From positions 13,334,952-13,398,951 of the forward strand of contig CM076653.1 in the NCBI GenBank assembly GCA_038496675.1: 64,000 nt of DNA. Direction: 5' to 3'. The notes under the pieces are model-generated. The model was not told the DNA's origin. It saw nothing but the letters and a program-made list of their open reading frames with translations, and made no database searches. Position numbers and translations under genes: made by a program. The DNA comes from Rachycentron canadum (lineage: Eukaryota; Chordata; Actinopteri; Carangiformes; Rachycentridae). Below, piece by piece: positions 24,151 through 35,311 of this stretch. The first letter of the stretch is position 1. The number at the start of each line of letters is the position of its first letter.

Positions 24151-24594
24151 TTTTTACCTTGGCTGTTACCTTCGTACCAAGTTTATTAGCTGGACTGAAC
24201 TGCTTAAAATTTGGTGCATCTCGAACCTGGGAAAAGCATAGGTGTGTTTCAATGCATATTCCTGGTCTAAAGATGCTCTTTAATTATATTTAGTACTTTC
24301 TGATGCAAGTACTCGCTATAATTGCACAATGCTTTAGCATTAATTTTCCTGTTTTCTCTCCATCTCTGGTTGGGGATGGATGGGTAGGAGGAGGTTCTAC
24401 TGAAAAAGAATAGCTCAGAGCAAATGACTGAACCAAAGGAAGACATGAATGTGCACTGGTTCACTTTTGGGACTATGAAGTTAGGTCAATATTCAAAATT
24501 GTGAATTTTGAGAGTGAACTAGTTCATTTTAATCTCTGTGAAGTGAATTTTTAACTACAGCTCTTTTTGTGAACTTGCACAACACTGACTTACA

Positions 24595-24650
24595 CTAAAT
24601 TATGCTAAGATAAACTAAACTAAGATAAGCTAAGCTAAAGTGAGATAGCC
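24595..24650. repeat. Short (taa(g/a)(c/a)t)n-like repeat
   Basis: Variants of aagctaagataaactaa repeat over about 50 bp. Confidence 0.5.
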
Positions 24651-24778
24651 CATTGCTGGTGCCAGCTACAGATTTAAGATATATAATAATAAATGTTCTG
24701 ATCCTCTCGCCATGAAAGCTGAGACCTCTGCATTCACTGTCTGTTTCTCTCTTCCCGTTTTAAACATGGGTTTTGTAA

Positions 24779-25265
24779 GCATACCTTTTTACAGCTTGTT
24801 AAAACTTCTTGTTTTCCTTTTCTTCTCTCTATCTCAAACACAGGCATACCTTATGGATTCACAAAAGGCACGCTAAAACTCAAAATCATTCTCTCATTCT
24901 ATGTCAGATGAAAGCAGCCTTTGACTTATCTTTTAATTGCACGAAAGGCTTGTTAACGCAAATTCCTTCTCTTTTCTCCCTTCTGTCATATCTCTCTTAA
25001 ATTCAAGTATACCGTCAGGATACATCTCTCTTAATCTAAAATACAGGCATACCTTTTTAATTGCATAATTAAACGCTGGCTAAACTCACTCTCCCGCTCT
25101 CTATCTCCTTCTAAAAAGCAGGTATTAGAAGCACACCGCTATAGATGCACCCAAGCTGTGTTCAAACCTCATATCTTTTGTTATCTCCAATGTGGCTCTG
25201 CTTTTAGTAAGCACACATTTTAATTGCACAATAAAGCCTCTGTTAAACACAAACTTCCTCTCCCT
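24779..25265 (+). repeat. Irregular degenerate tandem repeat
   Basis: At least three copies of a block like ttttaattgcac..aa..gct.gttaaac.caaact.ctctccct begin near 24931, 25054 and 25216, with weaker copies near 24785 and 24858, often preceded by aggcatacctt. The period is irregular (73-162 bp), indicating an old, indel-rich array. Confidence 0.45.
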
Positions 25266-25269
25266 CAGT

Positions 25270-26050
25270 GTTTTCTATGAAGCGGAGCAGCTACAGCGCT
25301 GCAGGCAGGGTGATGGCAGTGCACAGTTCAGAAGGTCACTTGATGTGTTTGAGGGTGCGGGGCCAGGGAATGGCTACATTACATCACGCAGAGTGTCAGA
25401 TAATGGCACAGTAACATGAATAATGCATCCCATGTTGACAAGTGTAGGGTAACACACAGAGTCTAAATATTCTATAAGGAGAAGAATTCATAGAATAGAA
25501 TAGCACTTTGGGAACTAATGGGCCATCAGGTGTCACAGCCTATGATGAAGAGGCACAGGGGTGTGTGTGTAAATGTGTGTTTGTGTGAATGTGTTGTGGT
25601 CTGCCTGCATGACCGTGCTGCTCGTTATTGTTCAATATGGGCTATAAAACCTTTCCTCAAAAAAAACCTTTTAAAATGTATTCTCTTTCTGTGCTTCATG
25701 CTCCTCCCTCGTGCTTATCAGGAAGGAAATGTCTGAAAATACTGTAAGCTCTATTCACTAATTACTGTACTGTAAGGCAAAAATAAAGCTGTCAGGATAT
25801 GTCCATACTTAATTTGTTTTCTGTGGTTAGTTGTCGACTAGCTCTTTAGACTATTATGAGGAAAAGTCTTGCATTCAATGTTGCTTAAAAATACAGAATC
25901 ATCAATGTTCTGGAGTAAAGAGCAACAGCTGAAGATTATTATTATTAGTTAATATTCATTGTCAAGGAAAAGCAAGCACATTTTAGTGTAATTTTTAATT
26001 TGTCATGGGTCTGTGCGGTGGGGGTGAGGGTTATGGCCCTTGGTACAGTT
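25270..26050. other. Intergenic, no gene recognised
   Basis: Holds a short TG-rich patch (25560-25600) and an A/T-rich stretch. The continuation of the eIF4G-like relic was looked for here but not recognised. Confidence 0.45.
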
Positions 26051-26052
26051 CA

Positions 26053-27736
26053 CAGGCCCATCAAGCTCATGATGTTTGCCACCAGGACATCCCACAAGGT
26101 GCAAGGGTCTTAACAAAGCTGGAGGCTTCTTCCATGGAGATGCCTCCCTCTTTCATCAGGGGGTCATTATTTCTGCCAGGTGCATCCAAATTTAAGTTAG
26201 ATCTGCCTCGTTATACTCTGAAACCTTGAGACCCGGAGACCCTTCAGGTACTGTAGGATGGGCCGCATGTTGTTTCCTCCACAGTTAGGGATTGAGCAGC
26301 AGGAGCAGAGGGGGCACTGTTGCCATCATGACTTTCAGTCTCAGAGCAGTATAGTGATTTGTTGCTTCACTGTGTTTACTGGAGCGTGGTTTCCTCACAG
26401 AGTCTGCAGGCTCAGATTTAGTGGTGGACTACCCCACTGCTCCCCTGCGTCTCCTGTGGAGTACCAGCAGCATCCAACAGATTCTGGTCTTTCTCTTCTT
26501 GACAGTCTCTTCCAGCTCTTGGAAATATGCATGTTGGCTATCAGCACCTCCAGCTGTTGGCTGTCGATGGTGTGATGGATCAGGCACTCCAGAAAGTCCT
26601 GGTCGCCTTTTGTCAAAAGTCGACTGATACAGCCATGAATAACGACGTCCCTTAGCAGCCTGATTTCAAACAGCAGCCCAATGAAATTGATGTTGGTAAC
26701 GAAACGTCAGCTATCCATTGCTTCATTTAGCTGCACCTGTGTGTGCTCCTCCTGCAGACAGATAGAAGTAAACATGAATATTTGACTTAGTAACAACATG
26801 AATTATTTAATGGCGTTAATAAAAAAAAAAGATCAAGCAAGCTGAATTCAGAAAGAGACTGAAAAATCTGACCCCACGCTTTCTGTCTACAAATGGCACT
26901 GGACTAGTGCCATTTGTTCCCTCAGGCAGTGTCTGGGGAGCAGAGTGAGGAAAGTGAAGGATAACTTTTCTGTGGTTGGCACTTTCACCTAAAGAAAAAT
27001 AAGGAGTCGCTTGTTAAAGAACCTCAACTCTAGTTTGAAAACATAGTAACAGTTAGCATAGTTAGACTATTGTCTGTCTTGCAACTGGCAGTGGCTGACA
27101 CAGTGTTTGGTTGAATGGGAAGTGTGCGAAGGTGAGTTGCCTGTTAAAACAGCTGAAGTGATGAGTGGGGAACACTGTGATGGATTTACCAGGTAGTAAG
27201 AGGACACTTCTCTACAGGGCCTTGGGTGTCATGGATGTCTCTTAACATTGTGCAGCACAAAATCTGTCACAAAGAAACCTCCAACTTCTTGAGCTGTACT
27301 ATAATGTTACACCCGACTTATCCAAACATCTGAAGTGCATTTTCAGTTCACCACAGAATTGGTTAATATGACATTATATTGCCATGCTAGCAAGGTTAAA
27401 AACTTGATTTTCATTGGAGGGGGTCTTTAATAGAAAAACTGTCATTCAATGTCAACCAGACAAGACAATTTCAGTTCATACTTCATATAGTATATGTTCC
27501 TCCTGGTACTTGCATACTTTCAATATAGCAGTTCCAGCTATTTTAACTGTGTACAATACATGTATGTACATATCTTTGTCTGGCTTTACTTGTTTTTGGT
27601 TGTGTATGACCCCCACCAGGCAGCAGAGTTGGCCCCTTTCAGATTTTCCTTAGTCTGAGATTTCCTCAGATGAGCCAGATCCAGAAATGTTTGAGGAGTG
27701 AGGCTGCTGACAGTCGTTTTAACCTGTCTGAAGTTT
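26053..27736 (-). pseudogene. Decayed eIF4G-like gene (MIF4G and MA3 fragments)
   Basis: Pieces line up in order with eIF4G1/3, the translation-initiation scaffold. They are: FRQV..VSSLTPQTFLDLA..TKENLKG (27736-27631; family FRKVRSILNKLTPQ...EERLKG); KVPTTEKLSFTF (26985-26950) directly after a splice-acceptor-like TTTTTCTTTAG; NFIGLLFEIRLL then LTKGDQDFLECL (about 26691-26580; family NIKFIGELFKLKML...LECL); YFQELEETVKKRKT in a shifted frame (about 26530); and MA3-like IWMHLAEIMTP and KEGGISM (about 26190-26130), then VLVANIMSLMGL (26088-26053). A stop lies just before the NFIG segment, another after the MIF4G end, and frames shift at least twice. The segment between the first two pieces is missing. 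The intron-like break argues against a processed copy. A fast-evolving functional paralogue is less likely. Confidence 0.6.
26889..26917. repeat. Perfect 12-bp inverted repeat with 5-nt loop
   Basis: acaaatggcact and its reverse complement agtgccatttgt flank ggact. It lies inside the eIF4G-like relic. Confidence 0.85.
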
Positions 27737-27739
27737 CCA

Positions 27740-28759
27740 TGGTTCGGGCTGTGCACATTTAGAGGGAGCTTCTTTCTTCAGAGGCAGCAAGGTCCCTCTG
27801 GTTCACACTGATTTGTGTTTCCCTGAAAACCTGATGTTTTGGAGGCTTCCACTGTGTCTTTTCTCCTGGAGGAAGCTGATCTCTCCACAAACACAACTGG
27901 TGCCTTCTTGCTCATTTTTATCATGGTTGGGCTCTGGACTGTTGAGGCCACTACTTAACTTAACCTAATTACCTTCTGCTGGGACTGTCCTCATGAAAAC
28001 TCCCCTAATGAAAAACTTAAATTCGTCACGAAAATCTATCAAAGGTGAAGTTATTATTCAAGCATTTATGATAACGTTGGATGGATTTTACTGCTGATGT
28101 CTGGCCATCTCATGCTACTTTCTGACTTAAAACAGCCAACATCAGACACACAGATAAATACTGCATTTGTTCAGGACTATTTTCTGCCTTCTCAGTGACC
28201 AGATTCATGATGAAGTAAGAACGATTAAGTGCAGTACGTCAAAGTTTAGTAGTCAGCTATACGATTTGATAAATGTAATGTAAAGCAGCAGAAAATATAC
28301 AAGTACTTTGAGAATGCAATTAATGCAGCACTTGAGAAAATGTATTTAGTTACATTTCAGTCATGTCATGACAATATAACTAGCATATTACCCTCCAAAT
28401 CTTTACAACAAGCAGAAAGTTGGTAAAGACATTTTACACTACATACTGATTTCAGTAGTCATGAAAATGATTTGAAATTGGGGCCAAATCATCATAATTA
28501 ACTGTTCTAGTCATGTTTCAGCTGCAGGGAAAAATGTTTTACATATCCTGTAAGATTCTGCATGTTAGAGGATGAAACACACCCAACAAAGACCCTCTTT
28601 CATAGACCCTGAAGCATGATTCCTCTTCATCTTTCGCCCTCAAGAGGAAAAATTTCATCATTCGTCTACTGATTATCATTTTAATATACTATATTCCATA
28701 TGCAGATGTAACGCTATCATGGGAACAAATCCACTTACATAATCCTGCTAAAATTGAGC

Positions 28760-28760
<1 letters not shown>
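27740..28760. other. Intergenic; left part may be the N-terminal extension of the eIF4G-like relic
   Basis: 27740-27950 keeps a minus-strand frame with Ser/Lys-rich text before the FRQV segment, plausibly the linker of eIF4G. The rest is unique AT-rich sequence with no gene. Confidence 0.4.
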
Positions 28761-28806
<46 letters not shown>

Positions 28807-29306
28807 NNNNNNNNNNNNNNNNNNNNNNNNNNNNNNNNNNNNNNNNNNNNNNNNNNNNNNNNNNNNNNNNNNNNNNNNNNNNNNNNNNNNNNNNNNNNNN
28901 NNNNNNNNNNNNNNNNNNNNNNNNNNNNNNNNNNNNNNNNNNNNNNNNNNNNNNNNNNNNNNNNNNNNNNNNNNNNNNNNNNNNNNNNNNNNNNNNNNNN
29001 NNNNNNNNNNNNNNNNNNNNNNNNNNNNNNNNNNNNNNNNNNNNNNNNNNNNNNNNNNNNNNNNNNNNNNNNNNNNNNNNNNNNNNNNNNNNNNNNNNNN
29101 NNNNNNNNNNNNNNNNNNNNNNNNNNNNNNNNNNNNNNNNNNNNNNNNNNNNNNNNNNNNNNNNNNNNNNNNNNNNNNNNNNNNNNNNNNNNNNNNNNNN
29201 NNNNNNNNNNNNNNNNNNNNNNNNNNNNNNNNNNNNNNNNNNNNNNNNNNNNNNNNNNNNNNNNNNNNNNNNNNNNNNNNNNNNNNNNNNNNNNNNNNNN
29301 NNNNNN

Positions 29307-29353
<47 letters not shown>
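28761..29353. repeat. (CTAT)n tetranucleotide microsatellite interrupted by a gap
   Basis: Pure ctat units at 28761-28806 and again at 29307-29353 in the same phase on both sides of the N run, so the missing sequence is probably more of the same array. Confidence 0.95.
28807..29306. other. Assembly gap of exactly 500 N
   Basis: The second run of exactly 500 N; placeholder size, inside a tetranucleotide repeat. Confidence 0.98.
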
Positions 29354-31202
29354 CAACTACAGTTTTACCCAGCTCACGTCTCATCTCGTCTCACCTCAGA
29401 CAGACTGACCCACTTGTCTTCCTTTACCCTGGAACAGACTGTGCCTGGGGGGGCGGCTGGCCACAACATAAGGCCACTGCAGAGCTGACTGGTTCAGGGG
29501 TTCATCTCAATGGGCTCCTTTGCCTCCCCGTCTTCCCTCAAGTCATTACAGCAGCAGATAGCAGACAGAGGGAATGGATGGGTTTCATTCCAATGCGGCG
29601 CTTCCACTTGTCTGATCATTCAAGGTCATATCGAGCAGATCAATAAGACTACAGTGATGTATGGGGAAGTGGATAACGTGTGTGTGTGTGTGTCTAGAGG
29701 GGGTTGAGTGGGGGGCGGTGGGGTACACAGACGCATACCTGCACAGGGTCAGACACAGTGTGTTATCTCAGTTCCTGAATCTGACACTAGATGTCAGTGG
29801 AATGCAGCAGTGTGCTGGGGGCACTCCAGTTTATCAATTCAAGTTCCTTTGTTTCTTCAGTCCTCACAGTGGAATAACAGCATACATATTTGAAGCCACA
29901 TTATGTGTTTATCTTCTACAAACCTTCCATGCAGCTGTGTCACTTACAACTTGAGAGCACCAATGATATGGTTAGATATGATGCTAAGGAAACCAAAATG
30001 GATTGTGTTAACACTTTTCTAGATGAGTCAAATTCTTTGCATATAAAACACATTTAATCATTTCATATTCAGTCTGGAATATTTTACAATGAATTAAGCT
30101 ACAATTTCTCAAAGGTTAAATGTGTGTGTACCATTTTACTGATGCGTTACTGATTAAAGTGAACCTGTATGTTTATGTAAGCATCTTTGCAACAACTGCA
30201 TACATATTCATTTAATGTCTGTATGCATCAGATACCCTCCATACAGCTGCTTCATAGGTACCTTGAATGCACCAGTGATTTCCACGAGGCTAAGTGTGTC
30301 ATCAATATGAAACTTTCATTTAAGATGGTGTCTGCTGTCACATTGCAAAACATCAAAGTCTCACAACATAGATCCGCGAGTTTCAGGGTAATCACATTAC
30401 AGCAGTAGAATATTACCATGCTAGGGTTAGGAATCATTATCATATCAATAACACCATTTATCATTGATATAATTAGATAGCTGACTGTATGTCATTCCAA
30501 ACTGGCACATATAAATTTTACCCCCCCTCACACCTCGCTCTCCAAGAAGTCATTAATGTATCCTAGTGTAATATTATCACATGGCTACATTCCTCTTCTC
30601 TATCTAATCTAATTCATCAGTCTAATAGGTCATAATTAATTGCTCCATTATTAATCGAGTGATGTCATACCTACATGCCTGCGGGTGAAATGAACTGTCT
30701 GTCACCAGGACCGGTGCCTGTGAGCGTGTGTTGGGTGGGTGTGCTGGAAGTGGCGATCGTAGTTTGAGCCTGCCTCCGATGCGTGGCGCTGGGAGGTGTC
30801 AGAAGCTCATCAGAGTCAACCATCTACAGATCAAATTTATCACTATTCGGTGTGACTGTGTGATTGCCGCTGATTACCTTGGGTCAAAAGGTTCAAACAT
30901 CATTGAGGAGGATATTACACCGCGGTGAGACATGAATATTTAACTGTCTCATTCTGGTGATGCTCTCACTTTGGCTAACTTGAGCCAGAGGAGATGATGA
31001 TTAGCCTCGCAGACAGGGCTAATGACCCGGGATGGATTAGAGTGGATGGCCACTGAATTCCCAGATGACACGGAGTGGACAGTCTCATTCATGTAAAGAA
31101 GAAAACGTCAGGTGTGGAGGCTAGAGGAAAGGCCTTGAGCCGGCAGCTTACAGTCCTTTTTCACTCTCTAATTTCCTGGCGTTCTCTGGCATTTCCACTT
31201 TA
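29354..31202. other. Intergenic with an enhancer-like AT-rich core; no gene
   Basis: Unique sequence. 30590-30670 is dense in TAAT/ATTA homeodomain cores (ataattaattgc, attattaatcga). No coding frame was recognised. Confidence 0.45.
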
Positions 31203-32643
31203 TACAGGTGCATCTCACAAAAAAAAAGCAACATTTTTTTGTGATTTAATTCAAAAAGTGAAACTTACATATATTTTAGATTCATGACCTGCAGAGTTAA
31301 ATATTTCAAGCCTTTATTTGTTTTATTATGGTTTACAGCTCATGGAAATCAAAAATCCAGTATCACAAAATATTAGCATATTTACTAAGATCAAATTAAA
31401 AAATACAGATTTATGATTCAGAAATGGTTTGGAAAGTATCCTGATTTATGCACTCAAAACTCGGTCGGTGCTCCTTTAGCACAAACTATAGCATCAGCGC
31501 ATTGAGGCGATCAACCTGTGGCACTGCTGAGGCCGTAATGAAGCTGAATAGTGGCCTTCAGCTCGTCTGTATTGTTGGGTTGGGTGTTTCTCATCTTCCT
31601 CTTGACAATAGCGTCTCTATGGTGTTCAGGTCAGGTCAGTTGGCTGGACAATCGAGATCAGTAATATCATGGTCAAACCAGTTAGTAGTAGTTGTGGCAC
31701 TATGTCCAGGTGCTGGAAAAGGAAATGGGCGTCTCCATAAAGCTTGTCAGTGGACAGAAGCATGAAGTCTCCTGGCAGATGCTGTGTTGACATTGGACTT
31801 GATAAAACACAGTGGGCCAACACCAGCTGATAACGTGGCCCCAAATCATCACTGACTGCAGAAACTTCACACTGGACTTCGAGCAACTTGGATTCCGAGT
31901 CTCTCCGGGACCTGGGACCTTGATCTCCAAATGAAATGCAAAATGTACTTTCATTTGAAAAGTGGACTTTGGACCACTGAGCAACAGTCCAGTTGAACTA
32001 TTTTTTTCTCCTTTGCCCAGGTAAGATGCTTCTGACGTTGTCTCTGGTTGGTTGGAGGCTTGGTTCTAGGACTGTGACAGCTGTAGTCCATTTCCTGAAG
32101 ATGTCTGTGCCTGGTGGCTCTTGATGCTCTGACTCCAGTCCACTCCTTGTGAAGCTCTCCCAAATTCTTGAATCAGCTTTGCTTGACAATCCTCTCAGGG
32201 CTGCAGTTGTTCCTGATGCTTGTGCACCTTTTCCTACCACACATTTCCCTTTCAGTCAACTTTCCATGAATATGGTTTGATATAGCACTCTGCCAAAAGC
32301 CAGCCCTTTCAGCCATGACCTTCTGTTGTTTAACCTCCTTGTGAAGGGTGTCAATGATCGTCTTCTGGACAGCTAAAGTCAACAGTCTTCCCCAAGATAG
32401 TGGGTACATGTACTGAACTAGACCAAAAGATATCTGGTATTTAAACTTGATAAATGGTAATTTAACCAAACTCCAAAATAAATATTCTGATATTTTGAAA
32501 TACCTAAGCCATAATCATCAAAACTGAAAAAAAAAGCCCTGAAATATTTCACTCTATGTGTAATCTAGTTTCACTTTTTCAATTATATAATAAAAAACAA
32601 GGAACTTTTGAAAGATATTCTAATTTGGTGAGATGCACCTGTA
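31203..32643 (-). mobile_element. Tc1-like DNA transposon, nearly full length, with TA target-site duplication
   Basis: The 1437-bp element (31205-32641) begins CAGGTGCATCTCAC and ends with the reverse complement GTGAGATGCACCTG, flanked on both sides by TA (31203-31204 and 32642-32643), the Tc1/mariner target. The terminal inverted repeats run about 200 bp but have diverged internally; shared internal blocks include the aaaaagtgaaact and ttaaatatttcaa-like segments. A broken transposase gene lies inside on the minus strand. The element cannot encode active transposase. Confidence 0.88.
31454..32395 (-). pseudogene. Tc1-like transposase pseudogene
   Basis: DNA transposase that would cut and join at TA sites. 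Visible in order are the N-terminal helix-turn-helix (VQKTIIDTLHKE, about 32373-32338), LGELHKEWTGVRASRAT (about 32165-32115), LTWAKEKK (about 32025-32000), then the catalytic half. The family start ATG reads TTG at 32395. The first catalytic Asp (family FSDES) reads FSNES at about 31960-31945. Frames shift near 31998 and 31885, and a stop replaces Ser in the PANSPDLN motif (about 31643). The glutamate of the third catalytic position (TIETL) is kept. The relic ends at the family-position stop at 31454. Family consensus is recalled, not searched. Confidence 0.8.
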
Positions 32644-35280
32644 TTCACATTGTGTAAATACGTACTAGGATTTTACAGTTACTATGAATCATTTACATGA
32701 ACCTACTTAATACAGTGTAGTTGTCACTGCTGTTCGATCTGATGCTTATTGTTCAAAATGCATCTACACAACAAGACAACAGTTGTTCAGTGTTTTTTGA
32801 TTGCAGAGTTTTAAATATAATGAGGAAGTGATGGAAGAAGACAGAGCAGCCTCAGTGAGTTGTTATGAAGAGCTGCAGGCCTTTATGTCGTTATCTCAGA
32901 TCACTGTCGTTGGTGGCAGGAAGAGGCAAAGGGCCCATTATTGAGTCCCAGAATTGTGGAATCTGGAGGATAAAACCAGCCACTCTGAATCAAGCAAGAC
33001 TAAAATCTCTTAAAATGTCTGTATCCAAAGTAATATCTCAATGGGAAGTAGTTATAGTGAAATACAGCAGAGAATGCCACTTTTATGCATTTTTATTTGC
33101 ATTCTCATTTCCCAAAGACTGCTTCAAATGTGCAAATTAGCCCTTATTTTCTTAAATGCTGATTCAAAACCATTGGTGGCTGAGTTTATAGCTCGTTATA
33201 AAATTTCAAAGTGTATCCTGGCAAAGCTTTATGCTTTGCTGTGGGGATGCAGAGACACACTAACAGGCCAAAACAAATACAGAGCTGCATTCTGCCGGGA
33301 GAAGTTTAGACTGATGTTCAGAGAACATTACCCTGGTAAAAACAACCTGAGAGAGATGTATAGGGACATATTCATGCACACACACACAAACAGAAATGCA
33401 TATTTTAACCACCTTGCCAGTGTTGGCAGTGTATCATTGTCAACCATCTGCCCCTTTGTTTCAAGCAGCATTGTAACCTTTCCCAGAGAGTGTGTGTGTG
33501 CGTGTACGTGCGTGTGTATGTGTGTTGTGTCTGTGTGTTTCTGCAAGTTGGTATGTGTGTGCGTTATCACTGGCGTGCACACATGCTTGTATATCCAGTG
33601 TGTGTTCTGGCTGCCAAACGTCCATTTGGTTGGGGAGTATTGCCAAGGTGAGGTGGAGGTCAATTCTACACAGCTGAATCATTGAACAGCACTGTGCTGA
33701 GCTGCTGCCAAGGCTGGCAACGCAGTGCATAACACTATGTCATCATCTGGGTACAAAAAAATCTCAGAGTACCGTGCCTGTAAATGTTAGGGGTGAATAA
33801 AGATTCGCACCAGATGACATGTTTTATTTAATTTGACATAAATTTGCTGTATTTACTTTTGCTTTTCAGACGGTTTGGTTCTCAGGCTTAGTTTGGTATG
33901 AATTAAAAAAGATATTTCCTTGTCTCTTTTCACACAGAGTTGGCAGTCAAGGCTGTTTTTTTTTTTTCTGTGTGGGGCCAAAGATGCTCGGTCCCCACTG
34001 AGCGTTCCTGCTTTCATCCTTGGATCTGATCAATAATGGATGGAACTCCCACAGCCTTGCAGGCAGGGATTACTCGGAAAAAAACTTGGAAAACCAGCCG
34101 CAATTCTGTCGGTCCCGGAGCATTGCGCAGAGACTGGGCCACACTTGGCCGCCAATTAGCACCAACATTTTACGGTTGCTCGCTGGGCGTGACTGTTTTG
34201 AGGCAAGCTCAAAGACACACATGCACACACACAAACACAGCCACAGACACACACAGAGACAGCCACTTCTGGAGAGCTGCTGACCTACTCCCCTAACCAC
34301 TTTATTGATCTGTGGGCCAAAGATGTGAAAGCCTATTGAGGTCATCATTAATGATTCATCATATCCAGAAAATGTCAAATGTGGCTAGGGAGCGTAAACA
34401 TGAATGCGTCAGATGTTATGGCCTCATAAACATGTGAGAGCTTTGAAGAAATCCTCTATGCATCTATATAAATCATACATGTGAGACAAGAGGATACCGA
34501 GTATAGAGATGGCTATCAGATAGGGTGACGACACCATTTCATCACGATTTGTTCTGATCCTGTCACTCACTCTACACTGGACTACCACAGAGAACTATAT
34601 GTTATTCTGAATAATCTTCCACTTGGCACTGTCCCTGTCTTCTGCGTTGGCCTCCAGCATGAAGCAGAATCAGTGGGACCAATATAAGTACAGTATGCGT
34701 GTAAAAGTAGCAGTCTTTGCTTATTTGATGCTTTTAGTCCACGCAGTTGTCCTTTGATAAATATTCTAGCACACACACAGACATGTATAGACACAATGCA
34801 TTAGCTATTCCACCATGACCCACACACATGCATGCTATCCCACTGGGACAGATCAAATGTAGCAGCCATGCACTCGGAGACATGCAATCACTGTGGATTT
34901 TATACAGCCTTATATCCACCAAATACACATAAATATCACATAAAGAAACTTAGAGGCCTCTCCTCTACGGTCCTGTAATATGAGGGATTCCCTGCAGTTC
35001 TTGGAAGTACGTGATAAACTTCACAGTTGTTTTCCTACTGGATCGCTTGCGGAGGTTCTGTAATTTGGGGCCCTCCTTCCATGGCCCTGCAGACTGGGGG
35101 TCCCAGGTCCATCACAGAGGCCCATTCAAAGATTCAACGGTTGGGATTTATAGATCAGGCCAAGCACAGGCTGGCCTTGTATTGGAGCCCCAGACAACAC
35201 CCAAGCAGAGGACATAAATTTGACTTTATGAGGGGAACTCGCTCAGCCCCTAAAAAGCCGAATATCCGTTTATGGATTAG
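32644..35280. other. Intergenic; imperfect TG/AC repeats and enhancer-like patches
   Basis: Imperfect (TG)n at 33489-33610 and (AC)n at 34214-34262. A perfect 12-bp AT palindrome atcattaatgat lies at 34344-34355 in unique sequence. No gene recognised. Confidence 0.45.

Positions 35281-35283
<3 letters not shown>

Positions 35284-35311
<28 letters not shown>
35284..35311. repeat. 28-base T homopolymer
   Basis: Pure T run. No LINE or SINE body was recognised on the minus strand next to it. Confidence 0.95.

Noticed and set aside
25192..25419. 75-codon plus-strand frame with acceptor-like ccctcag inside
   Set aside because: Begins inside an irregular repeat, no recognisable domain and no partner exon.
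28761..29353. Regular direct repeats that might suggest a CRISPR-like array
   Set aside because: Pure tetranucleotide without spacers in a vertebrate genome.
28754..29488. 244-codon frame across the (CTAT)n array and gap
   Set aside because: Most codons are N; the remainder encode a LSIY repeat from the tetranucleotide.
33041..33685. 214-codon plus-strand frame
   Set aside because: Runs through an imperfect (TG)n tract giving Cys/Val-rich text; the first half shows no domain or conserved motif.
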